Source of the DNA: Chitinophaga niabensis
GTDB lineage: Bacteria; Bacteroidota; Bacteroidia; Chitinophagales; Chitinophagaceae
Assembly: GCF_900129465.1 (NCBI RefSeq)
Contig: NZ_FSRA01000002.1
Span: 2,232,001 to 2,296,000, forward strand
Direction: 5' to 3'
DNA: 64,000 bases
Shown: piece by piece, positions 1 through 9,330 of the stretch
How positions within the stretch are numbered: position 1 is the stretch's first letter
How the letters are laid out: every line of letters begins with the position of its first letter
Program-made: the position numbers and the translations under genes
Notes under the pieces: generated by a model
Seen by the model: the letters and a program-made list of their open reading frames with translations, nothing else
Databases searched by the model: none
Told to the model about the DNA's origin: nothing

Positions 1-1
1 G

Positions 2-364
2 TTAAGGCAATTGGGTGGGGCTTTTGGTATTGCATTCATGAACACTTATGTGGCCAAGCAATACGCAGAGCACCGTACACAGTTACTGAATTACATCACG
101 CCTGATAGCCCTGAAGCAGTAGCCCGTTTGCAGCAAACCACCAACGCACTCGCATCCAAAGGGATGGATGCCGCACAGGCACACCATGTGGGTTTGAGTA
201 TGCTGGATGGAATTGTATCAAAGCAGGCTTATATCCTTTCTTACCTGGATACATTCCGGATTGTAGGGATCTTCTTTATATGCGTGTTACCATTGATGTT
301 CTTTGTAAAGAAACGTAATCTGAGCGCAGCAGCCATCAAAGAAGCGGCGGAACATGCGCACTAA
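2..364 (+). CDS. MFS drug-efflux permease, DHA2/EmrB-like (C-terminal part only)
   Basis: The frame is open from the left edge, so this is the last 120 residues of a longer inner-membrane transporter. It opens with RQLGGAFG, like the R-Q-x-G-G-x-x-G stretch in late transmembrane helices of EmrB/QacA-type (14-helix) drug:proton antiporters. It ends with a hydrophobic helix (IVGIFFICVLPLMFF) and a short basic/acidic cytoplasmic tail. A TolC-type outer membrane channel gene follows after 18 bp, which fits a tripartite efflux operon; the membrane-fusion protein would lie upstream, outside the window. The family call is from the C-terminus and context only. Confidence 0.8.
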   Translation, partial: LRQLGGAFGIAFMNTYVAKQYAEHRTQLLNYITPDSPEAVARLQQTTNALASKGMDAAQAHHVGLSMLDGIVSKQAYILSYLDTFRIVGIFFICVLPLMFFVKKRNLSAAAIKEAAEHAH

Positions 365-382
365 ACAAACTAGTCAAACAAA

Positions 383-1660
383 ATGAAAAAGATATTCATC
401 ACCATACTCGCTTTTACTGCACTCAGCGCATCTGCACAAACAGTGCCTGACGATCTGAAAGTAATGGTACAGCAAACATTTGATCATCATGCAAAGATCA
501 AATCGATGGAAACCCAGCAGCGTATCGCCGCAGGGCAGATAGAACTTTCAAAGGCCAACCGCCTTCCAACAGTGAATGGTGCAGCCAGTTACAGTCATGT
601 GTACCCCGTGCCGAAAGTACAGCTCCCCGGAAGTGATTTCACTTTCCAGCCTGTTCCTTCCGAAAACGTGAATGCAGGGATCGAAGCCCGCCAGTTATTG
701 CTGGACTTCGGTAAAAGCGGCAGCCAGATCAAACAAAGCCAGGCAGAAGCAAACCTGCTGGGTTCACAGACCACAGAAGCGAAAGATCAACTGGCTTACG
801 AAGTAGCCAATGTTTACCTGAACATTGCTTATCTCTATAACAATATTAATGTGCAGGATGCCAACATTAAACTGCTGGAAGAAACCGAGCACATGGTAGA
901 GAATAAATTAAAACACGGTGATGCGATCGATCTTGATCTGATCAATACCCGTGTGAAACTGGAATCTTACCGGAATAAGAAGGTAGACTATGTCAATTCC
1001 CTGCAAAAGCAAATGGCCACGCTGGAATATTTAACCGGCGAGCATCCGAAAGACTCTATTCATGCAGGTTTTGAATGGCCCGTATCCGGCTCGCTCACTG
1101 ACCAGGAGTTAAGCAACAACCCTGCGATCAAAACTGCCTTGGAAAGAGAAAAGGTGGCTGCTACCGGTGTTGAAATAGCTAAAGCACAATACAAACCTTC
1201 TTTATTCCTGGATGCAGGTACCGGTTTTAAAAATGGTTACCTGCCTGATATCGGCGTTGCGAAGTTCAATTACAATGCTGGTGTGAGCCTGAGTGTGCCC
1301 ATCTTCCATGGTAAGAAATTACGCACACAGGAAAAGATGGCAGCGCAGCAGGTGGAAGTAGCGAAGTGGAATACACAGGATGTGAAGAGTAGTTTACAGA
1401 AAGAAATAGTACAACAGCAGTCAGATATCGCTGCCAGCAAGGAGCGTTTGCTCACTGCAGAATCTTTGCTGCAACAGGCGCAACGTGCATTGCAGTTAGC
1501 GCAGAGCCGTTATAAAAATGGTGTGATCACGTACCTGGACCTGCAGAATGCGCAGACGAGTATGTTGGAGGCGCAGTTGTCTAAGATACAATATCAATAC
1601 CAGCTGTCATTGTCCAGCCTGGCGTTGTTACAACTGAACGGCAATGAATTCTGGAAATAG
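383..1660 (+). CDS. TolC-family outer membrane efflux channel
   Basis: A 425-residue protein with a cleavable signal peptide (residues 1-18, ending ASAQ) followed by two OEP repeats: long alpha-helical, Gln/Ala-rich stretches (about residues 60-225 and 250-415) of the kind that form the periplasmic tunnel of TolC proteins. Length is usual for the family. It is the last gene of the efflux operon whose MFS pump ends 18 bp upstream. The expected job is to carry pump substrates across the outer membrane. Substrate cannot be told from sequence. A strong bidirectional hairpin follows. Confidence 0.92.
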   Translation: MKKIFITILAFTALSASAQTVPDDLKVMVQQTFDHHAKIKSMETQQRIAAGQIELSKANRLPTVNGAASYSHVYPVPKVQLPGSDFTFQPVPSENVNAGIEARQLLLDFGKSGSQIKQSQAEANLLGSQTTEAKDQLAYEVANVYLNIAYLYNNINVQDANIKLLEETEHMVENKLKHGDAIDLDLINTRVKLESYRNKKVDYVNSLQKQMATLEYLTGEHPKDSIHAGFEWPVSGSLTDQELSNNPAIKTALEREKVAATGVEIAKAQYKPSLFLDAGTGFKNGYLPDIGVAKFNYNAGVSLSVPIFHGKKLRTQEKMAAQQVEVAKWNTQDVKSSLQKEIVQQQSDIAASKERLLTAESLLQQAQRALQLAQSRYKNGVITYLDLQNAQTSMLEAQLSKIQYQYQLSLSSLALLQLNGNEFWK

Positions 1661-1695
1661 GGTTCATTGTTTTTGTAGTGTGTGTTAAAAAAAAG

Positions 1696-1730
1696 AAGCC
1701 CGGTACATCTGTACCGGGCTTACTTTTTAT
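1696..1730. terminator. Bidirectional intrinsic terminator between tolC-like gene and uxuA
   Basis: A perfect 11-bp stem (1696-1706 with 1711-1721, sequence AAGCCCGGTAC) closes a 4-nt loop. A-rich sequence precedes it and T-rich sequence follows it, so it can work for the plus-strand efflux operon and the minus-strand uxuA gene that converge here. Confidence 0.85.
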
Positions 1731-1749
1731 TTTTGGTAAAAACACTTCC

Positions 1750-2919
1750 TTACTTCATTCCCCCGGCAATCCCCAATTCCAATCCCCTCAACTCCGCCAA
1801 TCCTCTCAAACGCCCAATCGCACTATACCCAGGGTTCGTTTTCTTATGCAGGTCATCCAACATCTGATGCCCATGGTCCGGCCGCATAGGAATAGAAACA
1901 TTCCGTTTCTGCATCACTGCCAGGATATTCTTCACCACACTGTACATATCTACATCCCCTTCCAGGTGATTCGCTTCATAGAAATTCCCCTGTGCATCCC
2001 TTTTAGTAGCGCGCAGGTGAATGAAATGAATATGATCTCCCAGGCGTTCAACCATGCCAGCCAGGTCATTATCTTCCCGCACCCCGTAAGAGCCGGTACA
2101 GAAACACAGCCCGTTAGCAGGAGATGCAGCCGTAGCCAGTAATTCACGGGCATCCTGCTCTGTGCTTACCACTCTTGGCAATCCAAGGATAGGGAACGGA
2201 GGATCATCAGGATGTATAGCCAGCTTAATTCCCACTTCCTCCGCAACGGGTACAATCTGTTGCAGGAAATAAAAGAGATGCAGTTTCAGCTTGATGGCAT
2301 CAATATCTTTATATTTATCCAATGCCTGCTGGAATTGCTCCAATGTAAAACTTTCTTCAGAACCCGGTAAACCCGCAATGATATTCCGTTGCAGCAGGTT
2401 CTTCTCATCATCCGTCATACTGTCGAACTGCTCTTTGGCACGGGAGATCTCTTCTTCAGGATAATCATTTTCCGCACCCGGCCTTTGCAGCATGAACAGG
2501 TCGAATGCCATGAACTGCGCTTTATCGAACCGGAGGGCTTTGGAGCCATCTTCCACCGTATAGGCTAAGTCAGTCCGCGTCCAGTCCAGTACCGGCATGA
2601 AATTATAGGTAACAATATTAACACCGCAGGCTGCCAGGTTACGCAGGCTCTGCTGATAGTTCTTGATATATTCCTTAAACCGGCCGGTTTGTGTTTTAAT
2701 ATCTTCATGAACGGGAACGCTTTCTACAACAGACCAGGTAAGACCCGCTGCTTCGATCTCGTGTTTTCTCTGTAGGATCTCTTCTTTCGTCCATACAACG
2801 CCGTTAGGTACATGGTGCAGTGCAGTAACGATACCTGTGGCGCCCGCTTGCCGGATATCTGACAAGCTAACAGGGTCTTTCGGACCGAACCACCGCCAGG
2901 TCTGTTCCATTCTCAACAT
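1750..2919 (-). CDS. uxuA: Mannonate dehydratase
   Basis: Converts D-mannonate to 2-keto-3-deoxy-D-gluconate in hexuronate (glucuronate) breakdown, in the cytoplasm. The protein matches UxuA along its length: MEQTWRWFGP at the N-terminus, GIVTALHHVPNG, the IHPDDPPFP metal-binding stretch, the NGLCFCTGS cysteine segment, and PDHGHQM near the end. The ATG at 2919 gives 389 aa; the ATG at 2910 (386 aa) aligns with the start of E. coli UxuA and is equally possible. The TTG further upstream is unlikely. A close match to the Bacteroidota promoter lies just upstream. No other uronate genes are adjacent; the next gene upstream on this strand is a glycerate kinase. Confidence 0.95.
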   Translation of the reverse strand: MLRMEQTWRWFGPKDPVSLSDIRQAGATGIVTALHHVPNGVVWTKEEILQRKHEIEAAGLTWSVVESVPVHEDIKTQTGRFKEYIKNYQQSLRNLAACGVNIVTYNFMPVLDWTRTDLAYTVEDGSKALRFDKAQFMAFDLFMLQRPGAENDYPEEEISRAKEQFDSMTDDEKNLLQRNIIAGLPGSEESFTLEQFQQALDKYKDIDAIKLKLHLFYFLQQIVPVAEEVGIKLAIHPDDPPFPILGLPRVVSTEQDARELLATAASPANGLCFCTGSYGVREDNDLAGMVERLGDHIHFIHLRATKRDAQGNFYEANHLEGDVDMYSVVKNILAVMQKRNVSIPMRPDHGHQMLDDLHKKTNPGYSAIGRLRGLAELRGLELGIAGGMK

Positions 2920-2943
2920 ACTCAAAGCTTTTTTTTAGTTACC

Positions 2944-2974
2944 CAAAAATAGAATCAAATGTGGGATATGCAAA
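2944..2974 (-). promoter_or_regulatory. uxuA promoter, Bacteroidota sigma-70 type
   Basis: Reading the minus strand, TTTG (2974-2971) is followed after 19 nt by TATTTTTG (2951-2944), a full match to the TTTG/TAnnTTTG consensus. The predicted start of transcription is about 2940, giving a leader of 20-30 nt. Confidence 0.65.
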
Positions 2975-3022
2975 TAATCCGCAAGAAATATCCAATCGAT
3001 TTCAAAAAAGTATTACTTCCTG

Positions 3023-4297
3023 TTAATAGCTATTAACAGGCTTTTGGAGGAGGATGATCATGATATCCATTACATTCGTATGCGTATGGCCGGTTCTGAT
3101 AAGGCTTCCCGCGGATTCAAAGAAATGCCAGGCATCATTATTCGCTAAGTAGGAAAGGGGATCTTCAGGGGCATGCTGCATAATATCCGCACTCACAATA
3201 GCTCCGGCAGCATCAGTAGGGCCATCTATCCCATCTGTGCCGGCAGACAGGAAAGTGATATGGGGTGCATCTTTTAGCTGAATGCCTACTGCCAGCGCCA
3301 GTTCCTGGTTACGGCCTCCACGGCCGGAACCCTTTACCTGTACTGTAGTTTCGCCCCCTGCCAGTATGCAGGCCGGAAAGGGACCTTTATAGTCGATAGC
3401 TAATTGAGCAAGACGGGCACCCTCCCGGGAAGCCAGGCCGGTAACCAGTTCTGGCAATGTCTGCGTATGGAATCCCATCTCAGCAGCCTTTTCACTGGCA
3501 GCATTCAAGGCCGTATAATTACTGGCCGCAATGGTAAAAACAGAATTAGGTAATACTTTAGGCGTTTCCGGTAGTAATCCTTCCATCCCCTGTTTCACAT
3601 AATCGCGTAAGCTGGAAACGATCTGGTATTTTTCCAGTACGGCCCAGGCATCCGCAAAAGTAGAAGGGTCTGGAATGGTAGGCCCGGAGCCAATTACAGC
3701 CGGATCATCGCCTGGTACATCTGAAAGGATGATGGTGTAAACCTTTGCAGGGCTTAGCTTTTGGGCCAGCTGCCCTCCCTTGATGGCACTCAGGTGTTTA
3801 CGCACCGCATTCATTTCCTGGATATTGGCCCCGCTTTTTAGCAAGCTGTTGAACAGTTGCTGCACCTCCTCCATGGATGCACCATGCGGTACATCTGCCA
3901 ATAGGGAAGAGGCCCCACCGGAAAGAAGGAAGATCACAACATCATCAGGATGGATCCCCCCGGCCACTTCCAGCATGGTGGTAGTGGCAATCAGGCTGTT
4001 GAGGTCCGGCACCGGATGCCCTGCAATAATGGAAGTGATCTTCTTTAAATGGAAAGGAGTAGGCTGATGGGTGACCACAAAACCCTGTGTGATCCGGTCT
4101 CCCAGGATCTCTTCTGCTTCTTTGGCCATAGAGGCCGCTGCTTTTCCTGCACCAAGAACATAAATGCGGCCACTGGCTGGCAGGGTTTCTCCCAGAACGG
4201 TATCCTCTGTTAAACAGGCACGCATAAACCGGCGCGGTTGCACAGCTGCAACGGCACTTTCAAAAATGGAGATGGCTTGCTGGATCTGCTGGTCCAT
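3023..4297 (-). CDS. Glycerate 2-kinase, MOFRL/GckA type
   Basis: A 424-residue cytoplasmic kinase that phosphorylates D-glycerate. The N-terminal glycerate-kinase domain carries GAGKAAASMA and LLSGGASSLL; the C-terminal MOFRL domain carries GGRNQELALA and GTDGIDGPTDAAGA, which mark class II glycerate kinases. The start ATG overlaps the stop codon of the upstream exported protein gene by one base (TGATG), so the two are translationally coupled. It would feed glycerate into lower glycolysis. Its nearness to uxuA suggests sugar-acid metabolism, but the two have separate promoters. Confidence 0.9.
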   Translation of the reverse strand: MDQQIQQAISIFESAVAAVQPRRFMRACLTEDTVLGETLPASGRIYVLGAGKAAASMAKEAEEILGDRITQGFVVTHQPTPFHLKKITSIIAGHPVPDLNSLIATTTMLEVAGGIHPDDVVIFLLSGGASSLLADVPHGASMEEVQQLFNSLLKSGANIQEMNAVRKHLSAIKGGQLAQKLSPAKVYTIILSDVPGDDPAVIGSGPTIPDPSTFADAWAVLEKYQIVSSLRDYVKQGMEGLLPETPKVLPNSVFTIAASNYTALNAASEKAAEMGFHTQTLPELVTGLASREGARLAQLAIDYKGPFPACILAGGETTVQVKGSGRGGRNQELALAVGIQLKDAPHITFLSAGTDGIDGPTDAAGAIVSADIMQHAPEDPLSYLANNDAWHFFESAGSLIRTGHTHTNVMDIMIILLQKPVNSY

Positions 4298-4704
4298 CAG
4301 CGATTTGCTTTGCGGGCTTGTCTTTTATCCTGTTTTCGGTCCATTTTTGCCTCCAGCTGCTCTTTCTTCTTCAGTTCCCAATCATTCCATTTCTTATACT
4401 GGGCAGGCGTGAGCACTGTTTTGAAACGATTGCTCCTTTCAGCGTCCAGCGTTTGCCGGAGTTTCATGAGGTCACGCGCTTTGAGGCTGGTATCTTTTTT
4501 AGCCGCTTCCCGGCGGCGGGAGATATCTTCATTAATATCGTGGATCTTTTTATTCTGTTCTTTTGTGAGATCCAGTTCGCGATAGAGTTTATCGCTCATT
4601 TTGTCTGCCTTGTCAGTCGCATCCCATTTGGTTTTTTGTTGTGCCCGGGCACTAAACACCGTGAGAAGCAGGAGCATGATGATCGGCCAATTCTTCTTTT
4701 TCAT
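4297..4704 (-). CDS. Small exported helical protein, CpxP/Spy-like architecture
   Basis: A 135-residue protein with a signal peptide (about residues 1-21, ending ARAQ) and a highly charged, all-helical mature part. LTKEQNKKI and LTPAQYKKW are spaced about 50 residues apart, resembling the paired LTxxQ-like motifs of periplasmic CpxP/Spy proteins. The C-terminus is a Lys/Arg-rich tail. Coupled (TGATG) to the downstream glycerate kinase gene, an odd partner for an envelope protein. I do not recognise a named family with certainty; the resemblance is from motif and composition only. Confidence 0.7.
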   Translation of the reverse strand: MKKKNWPIIMLLLLTVFSARAQQKTKWDATDKADKMSDKLYRELDLTKEQNKKIHDINEDISRRREAAKKDTSLKARDLMKLRQTLDAERSNRFKTVLTPAQYKKWNDWELKKKEQLEAKMDRKQDKRQARKANR

Positions 4705-4856
4705 ATTGACTAGGTTAAGCTGGTTGCCGCAAGTATTATACCGTTCGTAAAATTTATACTAAAATAGTACGGCAAGCGATCAATGATTTGTTAAATTTAA
4801 CACTTGTAGCTGTAATGCCGGCATTTTCTGTCTAAACCTGTCATCAGCCATCATCT

Positions 4857-4876
4857 AACGCTCTAAATTGAAACTT
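4857..4876 (+). promoter_or_regulatory. Leader motif shared with the susC leader
   Basis: The 20 nt just before the amidohydrolase start (AACGCTCTAA then ATTGAAACTT) match 18 of 20 positions with 25175-25194 in the leader of the SusC gene. Function unknown; possibly a leader or promoter element common to envelope-protein genes. Confidence 0.35.
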
Positions 4877-4878
4877 AC

Positions 4879-7800
4879 ATGAAATCAAATCCGTTCCCTG
4901 CCGGTGCCTTACCGGTAAAAAGGAAGACCCAACGGGGCCTCTTCCGGATGTCGTCCCTGTGCGGCGCTATCGGGTTATTACTGGCGGGCTTTAATGCCAG
5001 TGCCCAGGAAACCTGGCCCGTAAATGGCGTATCTGAACCTAAAGATGCCTGCTATGCATTTACCCACGCCACCATTGTTAAAGATGCACAAACCACACTC
5101 AGTAACGCCGTACTCGTGATCCGCGATGGAAAGATCATAGGAGCAGGCCCAAACGTAGCCATTCCTAAAGATGCCGTAGTCATTGATTGTAAAGGGAAAT
5201 ACATCTACCCTTCCTTTGTGGACATCTATAGCGATTATGGAATGCCCGCCCAGCAAAGAGGCGGCCGTACTTTTGGAGCAGCCCCCCAGATGTTCACTGC
5301 TACCAAAGGTGCAGTGGGCTGGAACCAGGCTATTAAAAGTGAAGTGAATGCCATCCAGTTATTCTCCGCAGATGAACCTAAAGCCAAAAATCTCCGCGAA
5401 GCTGGTTTTGGTACAGTGCTTACCCATCAGGCAGATGGCATTGCCCGTGGTACCGGCGCATTGGTAACCCTGTCTGCTGAAAAAGAAAGCCAGACTGTTA
5501 TCCGCGAAAAAGCATCCGCACATTATTCTTTCGATAAAGGTTCCTCCACACAGGATTATCCCGGTTCCTTAATGGGAATGATTGCCCTGCTCCGCCAGCA
5601 ATACCTGGATGCGCAATGGTATAAAACACAACCCGCTAAAGAAGGGCTGAACCTCAGTCTCCAATCCTGGAATGATAATCAATCCCTCCTACAGATCTTT
5701 GAAGCCAACGATAAATGGAATGCCCTGCGTGCAGACAAGATCGGCGATGAATTCGGAGTGCAGTATGTGATCAAAGCAGGAGGTAATGAATATCAGCGCA
5801 TTCCTGAAATAGTAGCCACAAAAGCTACTTACATCGTGCCACTGAATTTCCCGCAGGCTATGGACGTGGAAGATCCTAACGATGCCCGTTTTGTAGCCCT
5901 CGCAGATATGAAGCATTGGGAACTGGCGCCCACAGAACCGGCCGCTTTCGAAAAAGCGAATATCCCTTTCTGCTTAACCGCAGCAGACCTGAAGGATGTA
6001 AAATCGTTCATCGCCAATGTGCGCAAAGCCATTGAATATGGCCTTACAGAACAAAAAGCCCTCGAAGCTTTAACCAAAACACCCGCCACCATTTTAAAGG
6101 CCTACGATAAAGTAGGAAGTCTTGATGCCGGTAAGCTGGCTAACTTCATCATCACTTCAGGCCCTGTATTCCAGGAGAACACCGTGTTATACCAAAACTG
6201 GGTGCAAGGGCATAAATATATAGTGAAAGAAGAAGGATGGAATGATATCAGGGGTACTTACTCCTTACAGTTCGGTGGCGTTACTTATCCCATCGAAATT
6301 AAAGGTACACAGGCTGCACCCGCTTTATCCTACCAGGGTAAAGATACCATCGCCGGTAAAATTGATATTGATGGTCAGCTCATAAAACTGAACATCCCGC
6401 TTACGAAAGACAGCAAACAACAATTACGCCTCAGTGGTGTGATCGGCACAGACAATAAATGGAGCGGTTCCGGTGTAGATGATAAAGGTAAATACAGTAA
6501 CTGGACTGCCACCTTCTCCAAAGCCTTTGTTGCAAAAGCAGATACTGCTAAAAAGAAAGAAGCGCCGCAGTATGGTAAAATATATTTTCCTTTCTCCGGT
6601 TACGGATATGAAACATTGCCCAAAGCAGAAGATCTGCTGATCCGTAATGCCACCGTATGGACGAATGAAAAAGAAGGAAAGCTCGAAGGAACAGACGTAC
6701 TCGTCCGCAACGGCAAGATCGCACAGATCGGAAAAGGGCTCGCTGCCGGCAATGCCAAAGTAATAGATGGCACCGGTAAACATCTTACACCCGGTATTTT
6801 GGATGAACACTCTCACATCGCCATTTCCCGTGGTGTGAATGAAGGTTCCCAATCTGTTACAGCAGAAGTGCGCATTGCAGATGTGATCAATCCGGATGAT
6901 GTAAATATCTACCGCCAGTTAAGTGGTGGGGTTACTTCTTCTCACCTGCTGCATGGTTCTGCCAACACCATCGGTGGTCAAAGCCAGCTGATCAAATTGC
7001 GCTGGGGTGCAGACGCAGAAGAACTGAAGTTCCAGAACTGGGGCGGTTTCATCAAGTTTGCCCTGGGTGAAAACGTGAAGCAATCCAATTGGGGCGACAG
7101 GCAACGGGTACGTTTCCCGCAAACCCGTATGGGAGTTGAACAGGTACTGGTGGATGCATTCACCCGTGCAAAAGATTATGAGAAAGCAGGTGCCGGCAAA
7201 CGCCGTGACCTGGAACTGGATGCACTTGTAGAGATCCTCAACAGCAAACGTTTCATCACCTGTCACTCTTATGTACAGAGCGAGATCAACATGTTACTGA
7301 AAGTAGCAGACCGCTTCAACTTCAAAATAAACACCTTCACCCACATCCTCGAAGGATACAAAGTGGCAGATAAAATGAAAGCACAGGGCGCAGGCGCTTC
7401 TACTTTTGCAGACTGGTGGGCATACAAAATGGAAGTGGTAGATGCCATCCCGCAGAATGCCACCATCATGCAACGCGTAGGACTCACGGTAGCCATCAAC
7501 TCGGACGATGCCGAAATGGCCCGCCGCCTGAACCAGGAAGCTGCGAAAAGTGTAAAATATGGTTCTATGGCTGAAGAAGATGCATTGAAGATGGTTACCT
7601 TAAATCCTGCACAGTTATTGCATGTGGCAGACCGCATCGGTAGTGTGAAAGCAGGCAAGGATGCAGACCTGGTACTTTGGAGCGATCATCCCCTCAGTAT
7701 CTACGCAAAAGCAGATAAGACCATCGTAGACGGTATCGTGTATTTCGATCGCGATAAAGACCTCGAACTGCGTGCCCGCATAGCAGCAGAACGTACCCGC

Positions 7801-7956
7801 CTGATCGGTAAGATGCTGGGTGAGAAAAAGAAAGGTGCTCCTATGGCAAGGCCTACACCAAGCCGTGAAGAGATCTGGCATTGCGAAGACCTTCAGGCAG
7901 GCCACCAACATCATATCATGCGTGATGTGAACCATGAAGCAGAAGACGCTAAATAA
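4879..7956 (+). CDS. Exported tandem amidohydrolase-domain protein
   Basis: A 1025-residue secreted protein. The signal peptide hydrophobic core is at about residues 28-40, ending ASAQ; a second in-frame ATG at residue 24 gives a more usual signal length. Two amidohydrolase-like modules follow. The first (about 60-445) keeps the fold (VLVIRDGKIIGAG, DAGKLANFI) but reads PSFVDIYSDYG where the HxH metal-binding motif should be. The second (about 575-1000) is intact: TPGILDEHSHIA, TCHSYV, FTHILEGY, INSDDAEMARR and KAGKDADLVLW, the series of metal ligands and C-terminal beta-sandwich of the superfamily. A second amidohydrolase gene follows after 25 bp. The substrate is unknown; cyclic amide or dipeptide hydrolysis in the periplasm is plausible. 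Confidence 0.85.
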   Translation: MKSNPFPAGALPVKRKTQRGLFRMSSLCGAIGLLLAGFNASAQETWPVNGVSEPKDACYAFTHATIVKDAQTTLSNAVLVIRDGKIIGAGPNVAIPKDAVVIDCKGKYIYPSFVDIYSDYGMPAQQRGGRTFGAAPQMFTATKGAVGWNQAIKSEVNAIQLFSADEPKAKNLREAGFGTVLTHQADGIARGTGALVTLSAEKESQTVIREKASAHYSFDKGSSTQDYPGSLMGMIALLRQQYLDAQWYKTQPAKEGLNLSLQSWNDNQSLLQIFEANDKWNALRADKIGDEFGVQYVIKAGGNEYQRIPEIVATKATYIVPLNFPQAMDVEDPNDARFVALADMKHWELAPTEPAAFEKANIPFCLTAADLKDVKSFIANVRKAIEYGLTEQKALEALTKTPATILKAYDKVGSLDAGKLANFIITSGPVFQENTVLYQNWVQGHKYIVKEEGWNDIRGTYSLQFGGVTYPIEIKGTQAAPALSYQGKDTIAGKIDIDGQLIKLNIPLTKDSKQQLRLSGVIGTDNKWSGSGVDDKGKYSNWTATFSKAFVAKADTAKKKEAPQYGKIYFPFSGYGYETLPKAEDLLIRNATVWTNEKEGKLEGTDVLVRNGKIAQIGKGLAAGNAKVIDGTGKHLTPGILDEHSHIAISRGVNEGSQSVTAEVRIADVINPDDVNIYRQLSGGVTSSHLLHGSANTIGGQSQLIKLRWGADAEELKFQNWGGFIKFALGENVKQSNWGDRQRVRFPQTRMGVEQVLVDAFTRAKDYEKAGAGKRRDLELDALVEILNSKRFITCHSYVQSEINMLLKVADRFNFKINTFTHILEGYKVADKMKAQGAGASTFADWWAYKMEVVDAIPQNATIMQRVGLTVAINSDDAEMARRLNQEAAKSVKYGSMAEEDALKMVTLNPAQLLHVADRIGSVKAGKDADLVLWSDHPLSIYAKADKTIVDGIVYFDRDKDLELRARIAAERTRLIGKMLGEKKKGAPMARPTPSREEIWHCEDLQAGHQHHIMRDVNHEAEDAK

Positions 7957-7981
7957 TGTAACCAGTAAATTCGCATTCAAC

Positions 7982-9283
7982 ATGAAAAAATTATTCTTAT
8001 ATATACTTGGATTTACCGCCAGTTACACTTCCCTGCATGCGCAGGAAACCGTGTACCCTGCTCCCGCGCAGAAAGGCCTGGTATTCCTGAAGAACGCCAC
8101 CATCCATGTAGGGAATGGCCAGGTGATCAATAATGGTACTATTGGTTTTAACAATGGAAAGATCACTGCCATCGGCGCAGATGTAGCCATACCTGCAGAC
8201 GATGTAAAAGTATTCGATGTGAATGGCCAGCACATCTATCCCGGCCTCATTGCCCCGGAAAGTAATCTCGGCCTCACAGAAGTAGAAAGCGTACGCGCTA
8301 CAAACGACTTCTCAGAAGTAGGAGAGATCAATCCTTCTGTTCGCTCTATTGTTTCTTATAACACAGATTCCAAGATCATCGCCACCCTTCGCACAAATGG
8401 CATACTTCTGGCACAGGTAGTACCACAAGGCGGTCTGCTCAGTGGAAGCTCTTCCGTTGTACAACTGGATGCCTGGAACTGGGAAGATGCCGCTTACAAA
8501 ACAGATAACGGCATTCACTTCTACATGCCCCGCCTGATGCCGCGTGGTAATCCATTCGGCGCAGCTGCTGCCGGCCCCGGTAGCGATGCCATCAAAGCTG
8601 CAATGGCAGAGATCGCCAGCGTGAAAGCTTTCTTCCAGGAAGCAAAAGCTTACGCTCTTGCTCAAAAACACGATGCGGTGAACCTGAAATATGAAGCGGT
8701 AAAAGGCTTATTTGATCGCACGCAGAAACTCTTCATCCACTGCGATCTGGTGAAGGAGTTAGTGGTAGCAACAGACATCGCCAAAGAATTTAATTTCGAT
8801 GTAGTGATCGTTGGTGGTACGGATGCATGGCTGATCACCGATGTGCTCAAACAAAACAACATCCCTGTGATCCTCACCCAGCCGCACAGCCTCCCTGTTA
8901 TGCAGGACGATGATGTGGACCAGCCTTACAAAACTGCCGCTCAATTGCAGAAAGCAGGTATCCTGTTCTGCATCAGCAACGAAGGTTTCTGGCAGCAACG
9001 TAACTTGCCATTCAATGCAGGTACAGCAGGCGCTTATGGTTTGAGCAAAGAGGAAGCACTTAGTGCTATCACCCTCAACGCTGCGAAAATATTAGGCATC
9101 GGAGAGAAAACGGGTTCATTGGAAGTAGGGAAGGATGCGAATATTGTGGTGAGTACGGGGGATATATTAGATATGAAATCCAGTGTGATAACAAAGGCTT
9201 ATATCCAGGGAAGGGAAGTGAGTTTGGAGGATAAACATAAGCAGTTGTACGAGCGGTACAAGTACAAGTACGGTTTGAAATAG
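7982..9283 (+). CDS. Exported amidohydrolase-like protein, probably without the HxH metal site
   Basis: A 433-residue protein starting at the ATG at 7982, which begins a clean signal peptide (about residues 1-19, ending LHAQ); the longer frame from 7934 overlaps the preceding gene. The overall amidohydrolase plan is present (ATIHVGNGQVI, GFNNGKITAIG, YGLSKEEALSAIT, VGKDANIVV), but the canonical PGxIDxHxH segment reads PGLIAPESNLG and has no histidines. It sits 25 bp after the 1025-residue paralogue and is surely co-transcribed. It may be a regulatory or structural partner of the larger enzyme, or use other residues. A terminator hairpin follows. Confidence 0.85.
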   Translation: MKKLFLYILGFTASYTSLHAQETVYPAPAQKGLVFLKNATIHVGNGQVINNGTIGFNNGKITAIGADVAIPADDVKVFDVNGQHIYPGLIAPESNLGLTEVESVRATNDFSEVGEINPSVRSIVSYNTDSKIIATLRTNGILLAQVVPQGGLLSGSSSVVQLDAWNWEDAAYKTDNGIHFYMPRLMPRGNPFGAAAAGPGSDAIKAAMAEIASVKAFFQEAKAYALAQKHDAVNLKYEAVKGLFDRTQKLFIHCDLVKELVVATDIAKEFNFDVVIVGGTDAWLITDVLKQNNIPVILTQPHSLPVMQDDDVDQPYKTAAQLQKAGILFCISNEGFWQQRNLPFNAGTAGAYGLSKEEALSAITLNAAKILGIGEKTGSLEVGKDANIVVSTGDILDMKSSVITKAYIQGREVSLEDKHKQLYERYKYKYGLK

Positions 9284-9292
9284 AACGTATGA

Positions 9293-9326
9293 AAAAGAGG
9301 GCATTCCGGATGGGATGCCCTCTTTT
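9293..9326. terminator. Bidirectional intrinsic terminator after the amidohydrolase operon
   Basis: A 12-bp stem (9293-9304 with 9315-9326, GAGGGCAT core), extendable by three more pairs towards a 4-nt loop, flanked by an A-run on the left and a T-run on the right. It separates two convergent operons. Confidence 0.85.
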
Positions 9327-9330
9327 TTAC

